Source of the DNA: Streptosporangiaceae bacterium
Lineage (GTDB): Bacteria; Actinomycetota; Actinomycetes; Streptosporangiales; Streptosporangiaceae
Direction: 5' to 3'
Length of the DNA: 53,247 nt
Assembly (NCBI GenBank): GCA_019239975.1
Contig: JAFAZE010000023.1
Location: 1-53,247, forward strand
This document shows, one piece after another, positions 33,510-42,197 of the stretch. The notes under the pieces are model-generated. The model had not been told where the DNA came from. It saw only the letters and a program-made list of their open reading frames with translations, and did no database searches. Position numbers and translations under genes: made by a program. Each line of letters opens with the position of its first letter. The first letter of the stretch is position 1.

Positions 33510-34790
33510 GTGGATCCCGACCTCAGCCTCGACTATGTGACCACGCTGCTCGCCGCGCTGCTGATCGGAACGGGCTTCGTCCTCCAGCAGCACGCGGCCG
33601 AGCTGGAACCTGATTCCCGCTTCCTGAGCGTGCGGCTGATCACCGACCTGCTCCGCAAGCCGCGCTGGCTGGCCGGCATCCTGTGCATGGTGGCGGGCCA
33701 GGTGCTCTCCGCCTGGTCGATCGGCCACCTGGAGCTGTCGGTCGTCGAGCCCCTGCTGACCCTCAACCTGCTGTTCGCGCTGCTGGTCGCGGTGCCTTTG
33801 TCCGGAGCCAAATTCCGGGTGCGCGAGGTGGCGGGCGCACTGATCCTGTGCACCGGCGTGGGCCTGCTGTCCGCGGCCCGTTCCGTCACGCCGATAGGCC
33901 TGTCCTTCGGGTCGTTCTCGGACTGGTGGGTCGCGGCCGCGATCGCCGGCATCGCCTTCATCCTGGTGCACACGGGACACCGGCGGTCGGGCAGGCTCCG
34001 CGCCGTGCTGACCGGGGCCGCAGCGGGCCTGGTGTTCGGCATCCAGGACGCGCTCACCAGGCAGACGCTCGAGACCCTGCAGGGCAGCTCGTGGACCGTG
34101 CTGCTGTCCACGTGGTCCGCTTACGCCCTCGTCGCCACCGGCGCCGTCGGTATATGGCTGATGCAGAACGCGTTCAGCGCCGGGCCGCTGCAGGCGTCGC
34201 TGCCCGCCATCTCGGCCGGCGAGCCGCTGGTCGGCATCCTGCTCGGGGTGCTCGTGTTCGGCGACCGGGTCAACATATCGCCGGGCATGCTCGCCCTGCA
34301 GGCGGGCGGCCTGCTCGCCCTGGTCGTCGGCGTCATCACGGTCGCCAGCGCGCCCGCGCTGGCCCAGCTCAGGGAACAGGCCAGCAAGTTCCGATCCGCG
34401 GTCACCCCGCACCCAGGAAGGCATGACGGCGACGCACCCGCGGACGCCGCGGAGGACGAGGCCGCCGCGGAGGACGAGGCGGTCGCGGGCGAGGCCGCCC
34501 ACGGCGAGTCACTCCTCGGCGCCGGCGAGGTACCTCAGAATGTCGCCTCGCCGGATGGCGCTGCTCAGGACGGCACAAGAGGCACCCCGGTTCCCAGCCC
34601 GCACGGTTCGCCGAACGGCGCCCCGGACACCGGGCAGGCCGCGCCGGCTCCGGCGGCGCATCGTCCAGCCCCAGGCAGCCGCGACGTATTACCTTTCTCC
34701 TCCACCGGGCGGGGCCAAATGCGCCAGCGGCCCCACTGGGCGGGGCCAGATGCGCCAGCGGCCCCGCAGCCCCGCATGATCAGATCATGA
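33510..34790 (+). CDS. DMT-superfamily transporter with an unusual low-complexity tail
   Basis: The first 290 residues form about nine or ten membrane helices in the drug/metabolite transporter pattern (two five-helix halves; LSVVEPLLTLNLLFAL and ISAGEPLVGILLGVLVFGD are the paired EamA-like signatures, also seen in NIPA-like Mg2+ transporters). The substrate is not predictable. The last 130 residues are cytosolic and low-complexity: acidic Ala/Glu/Asp runs, then Pro/Ala-rich sequence. The final 28 residues are coded by the 59-bp interspersed repeat plus flank, so the original end was probably earlier. The GTG start has GAGGA four bases before it. Confidence 0.8.
   Translation: MDPDLSLDYVTTLLAALLIGTGFVLQQHAAELEPDSRFLSVRLITDLLRKPRWLAGILCMVAGQVLSAWSIGHLELSVVEPLLTLNLLFALLVAVPLSGAKFRVREVAGALILCTGVGLLSAARSVTPIGLSFGSFSDWWVAAAIAGIAFILVHTGHRRSGRLRAVLTGAAAGLVFGIQDALTRQTLETLQGSSWTVLLSTWSAYALVATGAVGIWLMQNAFSAGPLQASLPAISAGEPLVGILLGVLVFGDRVNISPGMLALQAGGLLALVVGVITVASAPALAQLREQASKFRSAVTPHPGRHDGDAPADAAEDEAAAEDEAVAGEAAHGESLLGAGEVPQNVASPDGAAQDGTRGTPVPSPHGSPNGAPDTGQAAPAPAAHRPAPGSRDVLPFSSTGRGQMRQRPHWAGPDAPAAPQPRMIRS
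34709..34767. repeat. 59-bp double-hairpin interspersed repeat, copy 2 (inside a gene)
   Basis: This is identical over 59 bases to 20391-20449 and in the same orientation. It lies in the last codons of the DMT transporter gene and encodes the GRGQMRQRPHWAGPDAPAA segment of its C-terminus. Confidence 0.9.
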
Positions 34791-34812
34791 AAGACGCGAC
34801 GCGGAGCACGCT

Positions 34813-35859
34813 TCAGGAGGAGGCGCCCGCCTCCGGGGAAGCAGAGGCCTGAGGGGAAGCAGAGGCCTGAGGGGGCGTGCCCGCCTCCGGGGACGCCGGT
34901 GCCTGCGGGGACGTACCCGCCTGGGATGACGCGGCGGCGCCGCTGCGAGAGACCGCGGCGCCCGGGCCCGGGGCGCCGCCCCACCCCCGGACGTTCGCGC
35001 CCCGGCTGAGGAACTGCTCCAGCGCCGTGCCGATGCCGCCCTCGTCGCCGATCAGCTTGCGGATGGTCACGATCATCGTGGGAAGCGCCCAGAAGTCGCC
35101 GCACACCCAGAGGATCGCCGCTCCGATCTGCTGATCGGCGAAGGGCGGCAGGGTCACGCCCGGCACGTGGTCGTACGGCGGGTATATCGAGTGCGTGGCG
35201 AAGATCGACAGCGCCATCGCGATCATGATCATGACGACGTTCGTCACCAGCAGCGCCGCCGCCCTGCTGAGCAGGGGCATCTGGCTGCGGAACGGCGGCG
35301 ACGGGATGAACTGCAGCCAGAACAGCACTCCGGCGGCGAAGAACGTGCCGTGCATCAGCCAGATGTGCACCGCCTGGTTGTTCTCGGCGAGGTCGAACAG
35401 CGCGGGGACGTGCCAGAGCACCATCGTCGCGTTGAACACCAGGACCGCCAGCCACGGCCGCAGCAGGAACCCGGCGGCCGCGCGCAGCGGCCGGGACCAG
35501 CCTCCGGTCAGCACCCCCCTGGCGGCGCTGCGGCCCATCTGCCCGGGCAGGGCGGCGAGCAGCGGCTGCCAGGGGGCGCCGGCCACGACCAGGGACGGGG
35601 CGGCGAACATGAGCAGCAGGTGCTGGATCATGTGCACCAGGAAGTAGTCGTCGGCCCAGTAGTCAATGGGGGACTCGACCGCGACGAGCAGGACCGCCAG
35701 CCCGGCGTAGAACCAGAGCGAGCGCAGCCGGCGCTGCCGGGTGCGCTCCGGCCTCGACCTCCTGGACAGCCGCCACAAGCCGATCTCATGCCACACCACC
35801 ACGGCGACGGCGAGGATCAGGAACGGGTCGAAGGACCAGTTGCCGAGGATGTAGTGCAT
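34813..35859 (-). CDS. ctaG: CtaG/caa3-type cytochrome c oxidase assembly membrane protein
   Basis: The product has 348 residues. About seven helices carry the caa3_CtaG family signatures: VVWHEIGLWRL, YFLVHMIQHLLLMFAAPSLVVAGAP and MVLWHVPALFD, with conserved His for copper handling, and WLMHGTFFAAG. Such proteins help insert copper into the oxidase. ATG 35859 starts five bases after the lipoprotein gene's stop. The C-terminal 60 residues are a Pro/Ser/Ala/Glu repeat (PQASASPQASASPEAGASS), coded in part by perfect 18-bp repeats at 34835-34852 and 34853-34870; this tail is poorly conserved in the family and looks recently expanded. It is the third gene of the Sco-lipoprotein-CtaG operon. Confidence 0.82.
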   Translation of the reverse strand: MHYILGNWSFDPFLILAVAVVVWHEIGLWRLSRRSRPERTRQRRLRSLWFYAGLAVLLVAVESPIDYWADDYFLVHMIQHLLLMFAAPSLVVAGAPWQPLLAALPGQMGRSAARGVLTGGWSRPLRAAAGFLLRPWLAVLVFNATMVLWHVPALFDLAENNQAVHIWLMHGTFFAAGVLFWLQFIPSPPFRSQMPLLSRAAALLVTNVVMIMIAMALSIFATHSIYPPYDHVPGVTLPPFADQQIGAAILWVCGDFWALPTMIVTIRKLIGDEGGIGTALEQFLSRGANVRGWGGAPGPGAAVSRSGAAASSQAGTSPQAPASPEAGTPPQASASPQASASPEAGASS

Positions 35860-35864
35860 GTCGC

Positions 35865-37067
35865 CTAACCCGAGGATCCGTACTGAATGGGCACGACGAT
35901 CGTCTGGACCTTGCTCCAGACCGTGGCCGGCGGGGCGAGCCGCCACGCCGTGAGCTTGCTGCCGTCGGCGGCCAGCGCGTCGATGGCGCCCCCGGGTCCG
36001 TGGGCCAGCACCGCGGTTCCGGACGGCACCGAAGGCAGCGCCCGCCAGGAACCGCGATCGGCGGTCCAGGCGTGACCTCCGGGCAGCAGCACCCAGGCTG
36101 TCCCGCTTGACCCGAAGCCGGACGCCGTGGGCTCCCCTCCCGCGAGCGACAGCGGCCCGGACACCGTCCAGCGCGCCGCCGCCGCGCCGCCAGCCCCCGC
36201 CGCCGCGCCGCCAGCCCCCGCCGCGCCGCCAGGCCCCGGCGCCCACTCCGCGTACAGCCGCTCGGTCTGGCCGCTGGTCACCTGCAGGAGAAGCCCGAGC
36301 CCGTTCGGGCTGCCGGCCATCCGGATCACCTGCATGTGGCCGGCTGACGCGCCGGGGGGCAGCGCCGGCGGCGTGGCCTGCCATGTCCCGCCGGCGTAGC
36401 TGAACACTCCCGCGGCGCCGGCCGAGGTGCACCTTCCGGCCACCATCGGCGCGCCGGACGGGCCGAAGGCGACGGCGCTGATCCCGGTCAGCGCGCACCG
36501 GCCCCCGGCCGCGGTGTCGGCGACCGCATGCGCGCTCGCGAGCACCGTCCAGTGCGTGCCGCTGTCCGCGGAGGTGAGCACCGTGCCGTCCTGCAGCAGC
36601 GTGAGCATGTGGCCGCCGGACGCGGCGAGCGCGTCGGGGGCCGAGGCCACGTCGGCGTCGATCAAACCGGGCGCCCAGCTGCGCCCGGCGTTGCCGGTGA
36701 CGGCAAGCGGCGAGAACTTCAGGGTCTGACTCGGCCGGAACACCACGGTCAGCGAGCGGCCGGTGTCCGCCGCGACCAGCCCGCCGTTGTCGGCGACCCC
36801 CGGCGGGGTGACGAGCCGCCAGCCGGCCTGAGCGGAGGGCCGGACGAAGACCTGCCAGAAGGCCGGGTTCGCGGCCATCGGAATGATGGCCCAGCTGCCC
36901 TGGGCGGTTACCAGGGAGGTGGACAGCGAGCCGGCCACGGCGGGCACTCCCGGAGACGGCGCCGGTGCGGTCTGCGTGCCGCAGCCCGCGAGCAGGGCCG
37001 CGCCCGCGAGCAGGGCCGCGCCGGCCAGCGCCCCGCCCAGCCCGCCCCGGCCGGAAACTCGTCTCAA
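35865..37067 (-). CDS. Lipoprotein with BNR/Asp-box-like beta-propeller repeats
   Basis: This 400-residue secreted lipoprotein has a signal peptide ending in the lipobox LLAGC (Cys about 29). The helical core of the signal is itself repeated (LAGAALLAGAALLAG), coded by an 18-bp duplication near 36987-37025. Segments such as GNAGRSW and SADSGTHW are Asp-box-like motifs spaced as in sialidase/BNR-type beta-propellers. A Gly/Ala-rich run (about 280-300) interrupts the last third. Its start overlaps the upstream Sco gene by four bases, and ctaG follows after five bases, so it belongs to a respiratory copper-assembly operon. The exact role is unknown; it may be a periplasmic scaffold or sensor. 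Confidence 0.7.
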   Translation of the reverse strand: MRRVSGRGGLGGALAGAALLAGAALLAGCGTQTAPAPSPGVPAVAGSLSTSLVTAQGSWAIIPMAANPAFWQVFVRPSAQAGWRLVTPPGVADNGGLVAADTGRSLTVVFRPSQTLKFSPLAVTGNAGRSWAPGLIDADVASAPDALAASGGHMLTLLQDGTVLTSADSGTHWTVLASAHAVADTAAGGRCALTGISAVAFGPSGAPMVAGRCTSAGAAGVFSYAGGTWQATPPALPPGASAGHMQVIRMAGSPNGLGLLLQVTSGQTERLYAEWAPGPGGAAGAGGAAAGAGGAAAARWTVSGPLSLAGGEPTASGFGSSGTAWVLLPGGHAWTADRGSWRALPSVPSGTAVLAHGPGGAIDALAADGSKLTAWRLAPPATVWSKVQTIVVPIQYGSSG

Positions 37068-38944
37068 TGCGACCTCAGGACCTGCTGGGCCGCGCCCGAG
37101 AGCAGCACCGCGAACGACGACTGGGTGCTGCTGGTGGCCGGTCCCGGGTCGTCGCTGAGTTCCTGCCGGACATGACCGGAGGAGTCGATGACGAACGCGA
37201 CGTCATTGTGTGCCGACATCGCGCCGGCCGGCTCGTTCTGCACGTCGATCCCGTACTGCCCCCATACCCTTCTGAGCTGGCCGAGCGTCCCCGTCAGGTA
37301 CAGCCAGTTCGGCATCGCGGACAGCCCCTCCTGCTTGCTGAAAGCCTGGGTGAACACCGTGGACAGGTAGGTGGGGTTGGCGACGATCGCGACCAGGTCG
37401 ACGTGCCGGCCGGCCGGGCCGAGCATCGTCCACGCCGCCTTCATCTCCTGCGCGATGACCGGGCAGTCGGTGTTGCAGACCGGGTCGAGGAAGGTCAGCA
37501 GCAGCACCTTGCCGTGCAGGCTCGCGAGCGAGACCCGGCGCCCGTCCTGGCTGGTGAGCTGGAACGCCGGGGCGGGCTGGTCGACGGGCGCGGTCGAGCC
37601 CACGAGGGCCTGGGCCAGGATGGGGTCCGCGTTCCGGTTCGCCGACGCCGCCGCCATCGGGGCCGCGCCGACGATGATCACGCCGAGCGCGCCGAGCGCG
37701 ACCACGGAGCGGGCGCTCGTGGTGGCGACCGATTCGCGCAGCGCGGCCGGGCGGAGCAAGCCCCGAAGACGGCCAGGAACCGGCGCCGGCTCAGGGGAGG
37801 GGGCCGCGGGCTCCGTCGCGTCCCCGGCCGCGGGCTCCGCCGCCGGAGCGGCCGCCGACTGAGGCGACGGGAGCGGAGTGAGCGCGAGATACCCCGCCGT
37901 GAACAGAAGGATGAACGGGATCATGCTGTTGGGGTCGGTGCCGAGCCCGCCGAGGAACCCGAAGTCCTCGATCAGCACCCAGTCGGCGAGGCAGAAGACC
38001 GTGCCCGCGATCACCGCGGCGCGCACGAGCCGCGGCCGGCCGCTGAGGAACGCCGCGCCGAGGACGGCGAGCGCGATGACCGCGAACAGGTTCACCGCGA
38101 ACCCGTGCCCGGCCGTGAACGAACCGAAGGCCGACACCACGCTCGACAGCACGTGCGGCTGCGACGTCCCGGCCATCGACTGCACCATGCTGGTCAGCGT
38201 CCCCGGCTGGCCACCCGCCGTGCCCTGCCAGAAGCCGCGCCCCGGCCACGCCTGCAGCACCGCCATGCCGACGAAGAAGGCCCCCACCCCCGCCAGCATG
38301 AGCCGGCCGATGAGGGACGTCCGCCAGGCGCGTTCGGGCAGCGCGATGAGCGCGCCCGCGACCACGTAGATCAGCACCGCCCCGGGAGCGCCGAAGAGGA
38401 GGGTGAGGCCGGGCGCGAAGATCCCGCCGAAGGACTCGCCGAACACCCAGACGACGAGTCCCCACCCCACGCTGGCGAGCCCGCCCGCCCGTGACCACCA
38501 GCCGCGCTCGGCGACGATCAGCCACAGGCCGATCCCGACCTGGATCCACACCGCCGAGGCCCCCGCCTCGATCGGGTGGTAGGACCACGCGGTCCCGCCC
38601 CAGTTCACCAGGTGCTGCACCCAGGCGGGCGAGTTCGCCGCGGTGGGCTCGATGACCTGCGACGGCATTCCCGCGGCCATCTTGGGCTGCGCCTGCAGTA
38701 TGCCGTCGAACGCCCACAGGATGCCGAAGCCGATCCGGAGCAGCCGCCGCGCCCGCGGTTCCGCCGCGGTGGCCAGCCGCCGTGCCGGGGCCGATGCCGG
38801 GACCCAGCTTCTCGTCGCGCCGTACAGCAGCAGGAGCAGCAGGAAGATCCCCACGATGATCGCCCACTGATGGATCAGGGCCGAGCGGAACGCCGCGACG
38901 ATCGTCGGGTCCGCGGGGCTCAGCCCTGAGTTCATGCCGGGCAC
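37064..38944 (-). CDS. Polytopic membrane protein fused to a Sco1-like thioredoxin domain
   Basis: The product has 626 residues. The first 370 form about nine helices (LLRIGFGILWAFDGILQAQP, FGGIFAPGLTLLFGAPGAVL and similar), a domain I have seen only in actinobacterial proteins of this type. After a Pro/Ala-rich loop and one more helix comes a Sco/redoxin domain with DPVCNTDCP (Cys490, Cys494) and a conserved His in SAHNDVAFVID. The CxxxC plus distant His is the copper-binding set of Sco1, which delivers copper to the CuA site of cytochrome oxidase and can act as a thiol-disulfide reductase. GTG 38944 has AAAGGAG seven bases before it. It is the first gene of the operon with the lipoprotein and ctaG. 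Confidence 0.82.
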   Translation of the reverse strand: MPGMNSGLSPADPTIVAAFRSALIHQWAIIVGIFLLLLLLYGATRSWVPASAPARRLATAAEPRARRLLRIGFGILWAFDGILQAQPKMAAGMPSQVIEPTAANSPAWVQHLVNWGGTAWSYHPIEAGASAVWIQVGIGLWLIVAERGWWSRAGGLASVGWGLVVWVFGESFGGIFAPGLTLLFGAPGAVLIYVVAGALIALPERAWRTSLIGRLMLAGVGAFFVGMAVLQAWPGRGFWQGTAGGQPGTLTSMVQSMAGTSQPHVLSSVVSAFGSFTAGHGFAVNLFAVIALAVLGAAFLSGRPRLVRAAVIAGTVFCLADWVLIEDFGFLGGLGTDPNSMIPFILLFTAGYLALTPLPSPQSAAAPAAEPAAGDATEPAAPSPEPAPVPGRLRGLLRPAALRESVATTSARSVVALGALGVIIVGAAPMAAASANRNADPILAQALVGSTAPVDQPAPAFQLTSQDGRRVSLASLHGKVLLLTFLDPVCNTDCPVIAQEMKAAWTMLGPAGRHVDLVAIVANPTYLSTVFTQAFSKQEGLSAMPNWLYLTGTLGQLRRVWGQYGIDVQNEPAGAMSAHNDVAFVIDSSGHVRQELSDDPGPATSSTQSSFAVLLSGAAQQVLRSH

Positions 38945-39120
38945 GGAGCTGCTCCTTTCTGCGTGCCTCCACCGTACTCACGCCGGCCGTAGCGCCGCGA
39001 AGGGTGAGGCCGAAGATGAAAAACATGTCACGGAACGGGCCGTGGTCATTCTTTCAGGCAGCGCTGGGGACGCCGCGGGGGGCACGGCGTGGCACCGGGG
39101 AACCGCGGGAACCCGGGAGC

Positions 39121-39807
39121 TCAGGCGGGTTTCCTCGACCCGGTGCCCCAGACGGCGGCGGCGAAGATCGTCAGCGCGAAGAGCACGAAGGTGATGGCGT
39201 GGACGCTGGTGCAGTACAAGCAGATGCTGCCGATCTGGAACAGCTCGGCGTAGATGAGGTAGATGACGAAGCCGATTCCCGTCACCATCGACGCCAGCCG
39301 CAGCCAGGCGACCTCGCGGCGGGTTGTCCGCCACGCCCAGGGGGTCATGATCGCGACCACGAACACGTAGAAGAGCAGCCCGAGGATGGCGACGGGGATG
39401 ACGCCGAACACCATGGACTGCGGGCTCGTGATCACCTTCGTGCAGCTCTCCGTGCCGGTTCCGGTGCACCCGGCAAGGTGTGACCCGTTGAAGTGCGCGT
39501 AGGTCTCGTAGATCGACACGCCAAGACCGCCGAGCGCGAGCGCCAGCGTGGTGAGCTGGAACCACAGCGGCGGCCCGGACGCCGCGGGAGCGGCCGGCGC
39601 GAGCTCTTCGGCGGCCGGCCGTCCCCGGCCGCGGTCACGCGTGTCCCGGCGGTCGCGGACGTCCCGGCGGGTGGCGCCGGAACCGCCCCGGCCGGCGGAA
39701 CCGGCCCGGGCGGGAGCACGGGTTGCCGTCGCACGCGAAGCCGCCTGCGTTCGGCCGCCATTACGGGAAGAAGTGGCGGCGGCGCGCGCGGACTTCGAGC
39801 TTGCCAT
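39121..39807 (-). CDS. Vitamin K epoxide reductase (VKOR) family protein
   Basis: The product has 228 residues. After a basic, disordered N-terminus (about 1-75) come four or five helices with the VKOR pattern: an extracytoplasmic Cys pair in the first loop (AGCTGTGTESCTKV) and the CxxC active site CLYC in the last helices. Bacterial VKOR reoxidises DsbA-like enzymes and passes electrons to menaquinone, making it the actinobacterial counterpart of DsbB. It starts directly next to the stop of the upstream DUF929 gene (39807/39808), so they are very likely one transcript and functional partners. Confidence 0.88.
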   Translation of the reverse strand: MASSKSARAAATSSRNGGRTQAASRATATRAPARAGSAGRGGSGATRRDVRDRRDTRDRGRGRPAAEELAPAAPAASGPPLWFQLTTLALALGGLGVSIYETYAHFNGSHLAGCTGTGTESCTKVITSPQSMVFGVIPVAILGLLFYVFVVAIMTPWAWRTTRREVAWLRLASMVTGIGFVIYLIYAELFQIGSICLYCTSVHAITFVLFALTIFAAAVWGTGSRKPA

Positions 39808-40737
39808 CTACAGCTTCGCCTCCAATGCCTTCACCGCGGGGGTGCACGCGCTGGCCGGCTGATTCCCGGTCAGCTTGCACAGGGCGGCGGTCAGGTAGTT
39901 CGCCGAGCCGTCCACTCCCTTGGCGATGGCGGAAGACGGCTGGTTCATCGCGGCGGCCACCTGGCTCCACGTCTTGCCCTGCAGATCCTGCGGCCCGAAA
40001 GGCTGCAGGTTTCCAATCTCCACGTACTTGTTGCCGATGTCAATGAACGGGATCGAGCCGCCCTGGCCGCCGGTGCCCGGGTCGTACTTGGTGATCAGCG
40101 CCTGCTGCTCGGCGGTCGGCGTCTGGAGGGGGACGTACTGCACGTTCTGGCTGGTGGAGTTGCCCTGGCGGTAGTTCTTCGTCTCCTCGACGGAGCTGAA
40201 CGCCACGTACTTGCTGCTGTAGCTCGACCCGTAGAACGTCCAGGTGGGCGTGTTGGCGTAGGCGTCACTGCTGGAGGAGTGCGTGGTGGTCAGCCCGGAG
40301 AAGGTGCCGAACCGGCTCAGCGCGACGATCATGGCCCACCGCTCGGCGGCGCAGTAGGGACAGTATTCCGCGCCGATGTACAGCATCTCGGGCTTGCCGC
40401 CCGCGGTGAGCGGGGGCCCGCTGACCTTGCTGAACCCCCCGCCGCCGATGCTGCCGCCGCCGACCTGGCCCAGGACGCTCGCCGGGACGCCGGTGACCTG
40501 GTTCGTCAGGCTCGTCAGCGCGGCGCCGGTCGGGCCGTTGCCCGCCTGCGCGACCGTGCCGTTCTTGGACGTGGTCTTGATCACGACGAGGACGACCACC
40601 ACCGCGACGACGGCGACGATGGCCGTGGACGCGATGAGGATCCGGCGGCGCTGCTCACGGCGGCGTGCCGCCGCCCGCTGCGCCGCGATCCGCTCACGGC
40701 GGCTGGTGTCCTGCTTGGTTCTGCTTGCCTTGCCCAT
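39808..40737 (-). CDS. DUF929 membrane-anchored thioredoxin-like protein (CPYC)
   Basis: The 309-residue protein has a basic N-terminus, one helix (about 35-55), then an extracytoplasmic domain with [14 protein letters not shown], a thioredoxin-type CxxC, and [15 protein letters not shown], which resembles a cis-Pro segment. Two more Cys near the end ([14 protein letters not shown]) may form a structural disulfide. DUF929 proteins are predicted oxidoreductases; with VKOR directly downstream, a DsbA-like disulfide-forming role is the likely reading. It is a paralog of the next upstream gene (40911-41849), matching it over nearly its whole length. Confidence 0.82.
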   Translation of the reverse strand: MGKASRTKQDTSRRERIAAQRAAARRREQRRRILIASTAIVAVVAVVVVLVVIKTTSKNGTVAQAGNGPTGAALTSLTNQVTGVPASVLGQVGGGSIGGGGFSKVSGPPLTAGGKPEMLYIGAEYCPYCAAERWAMIVALSRFGTFSGLTTTHSSSSDAYANTPTWTFYGSSYSSKYVAFSSVEETKNYRQGNSTSQNVQYVPLQTPTAEQQALITKYDPGTGGQGGSIPFIDIGNKYVEIGNLQPFGPQDLQGKTWSQVAAAMNQPSSAIAKGVDGSANYLTAALCKLTGNQPASACTPAVKALEAKL

Positions 40738-40863
40738 TCCTGCCTGACCGGCCTTCCGCTCAGCTCCGCTGCCAGGCTCCGCTGCCAGCCGGGTCTATCG
40801 TAGGGGTTTTGTGCCGCGCGTACCCTCGCGCGGGCTTAGAGAATCCTTAGCGTATCCGCAGTG

Positions 40864-40920
40864 TTTTCTTGATCTTGTTTTCTTGATCTTGGTTTCTGGG
40901 TCCGGGTCTTCTAGACCTGG
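40864..40920. other. 14-bp tandem repeat and hairpin between the two DUF929 genes
   Basis: ttttcttgatcttg is repeated exactly at 40864-40877 and 40878-40891; it is AT-rich in a GC-rich context. A hairpin (ccgggtct 40902-40909 / agacctgg 40913-40920, one G-U pair, 3-nt loop) overlaps the stop of the upstream gene. Read on the minus strand it is followed by the repeat, so it may act as an attenuator or terminator between the paralogs. Confidence 0.6.
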
Positions 40921-41849
40921 CCCTCGAGGGACCTGACGGTCGCGGTGCAGGCGCTGGCCGGCTGGTTGCCGGTCACCCTGCAGATCGCGGCGGTCATGTA
41001 GTTCGCCGTGCCGAGGACGCCCTTGGCCACCGGGCTGCCCGGGTTGTGCAGGTCGGCGGCGACCTGGCTCCAGGTCAGCCCCTGGAGCAGGGCCGGGCTG
41101 TAGCTGGCGCCGACGACCAGGTACCTGTTCCCGATGTCGACGAACGGGATGGCGCCCGCGTCCTGCGACGGCACGTAGGGCGGGGCGTCGTACTTGCTGA
41201 TCAGCGCCTGCTGCTCCCTGGTCGGGTTCTGCAGGGTGGTGTAGCCGCCGGTGCGGGGGTCGGGGATGTTCGTGTTCATCTCCACCGGCGTGAACGTGAG
41301 ATACCTGCTCGCGTAGCTGGACTTGTAGAACGTCCAGGTGGGGGTGTTGGGGTAGACCTCGGCGTTCCCGCCGCCGTTCTGGGCCGCGGAGTGCGTGGTG
41401 TGCAGCCCGGAGAACGTGCCGAACCGGCTCAGCGCCACCACCATCGCCCAGCGCTCGGCCGCGCAGAAGGGGCAGTATTCCGCGCCCATGTAGAGCATCT
41501 CCGGCTTGCCGCCCGCGGTGAGCGGGGACCCGGTGATGGACAGGGGCTTGCTGTTGACCAGGCCGCCGCCGTTGCCGACAGCATCGACAGTCGCCGCGGG
41601 GACGCTGGTGGTCTGCGCGATCAGCGCGTTCAGCGAGGTGCCGCCCGGAGCCTTCGGCGCCGGCGCGGCCGGCGTCTTGCTGGCCGTCTTCCAGATCACC
41701 AGGCCGACGACGACCGCGACGACGGCGATGATGGCGCCGCCCGCCAGCAGCAGCCGGTTGCGCGTCTGGGCACGCTGCTGCGCCGCGCGCCGCGCGGCGA
41801 TCTTCTCGCGCCTGCCGGTGTCGCGCTTAATGGCGCTCATCCTGCCCAT
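40911..41849 (-). CDS. DUF929 membrane-anchored thioredoxin-like protein (CPFC), paralog
   Basis: The 312-residue protein has the same layout as its neighbour: basic N-terminus, one helix, GAEYCPFCAAERWA active site, IPFVDIGNRYLVVG, and terminal Cys pair [13 protein letters not shown]. Differences cluster in the linker after the helix (Pro/Ala-rich here, Gly-rich in the other) and in the loop after the active site. The M1 start aligns residue for residue with the paralog's, although AAGGAG is only one base away; M4 is possible. It was probably produced by tandem duplication, followed by divergence in substrate or redox potential (CPFC versus CPYC). Confidence 0.82.
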   Translation of the reverse strand: MGRMSAIKRDTGRREKIAARRAAQQRAQTRNRLLLAGGAIIAVVAVVVGLVIWKTASKTPAAPAPKAPGGTSLNALIAQTTSVPAATVDAVGNGGGLVNSKPLSITGSPLTAGGKPEMLYMGAEYCPFCAAERWAMVVALSRFGTFSGLHTTHSAAQNGGGNAEVYPNTPTWTFYKSSYASRYLTFTPVEMNTNIPDPRTGGYTTLQNPTREQQALISKYDAPPYVPSQDAGAIPFVDIGNRYLVVGASYSPALLQGLTWSQVAADLHNPGSPVAKGVLGTANYMTAAICRVTGNQPASACTATVRSLEGQV

Positions 41850-42197
41850 GCTCCTTCTTTCCCGGGGGCGAGCGGATCACGCTCCATCGTAGGCGCTTAC
41901 GCGGCCTCGCCTGCCGGGCGGAGGACCGGATAACCGGTGGGTCCTGTCACCCAGATTTTCAGCGTGTCGAGAACGCGGGACGTACCGGATATGTCACCAT
42001 GTATCCGTTGTAGCGGGGGAACGAGCGTTCCCCGGCTACGACCGGCGGCAATGCGCCCTGTGGGCTCGTTTGTCGCGGTGCGTGGCCATCGAGCGGCTGT
42101 CTGTCGCGGCGTGCGGGCCTCCGGCCATGGGGGCCGCCGCGCGTCCGGCGCTCGGTGAGCCCGCTGCGTTCATGAAGTCGCTGGGGGGGAGCCCAGA
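41850..42197. other. Divergent region between the DUF929 and MHYT genes
   Basis: It contains a hairpin with one mismatch (arms 42010-42022 and 42025-42037, tagcgggggaacg / cgttccccggcta). The rest has no convincing ORF. No riboswitch was recognised. Confidence 0.45.

Noticed and set aside
42040..42197. c-di-GMP or other riboswitch ahead of the MHYT gene
   Set aside because: No conserved riboswitch core could be recognised by eye; only a hairpin with one mismatch is present.
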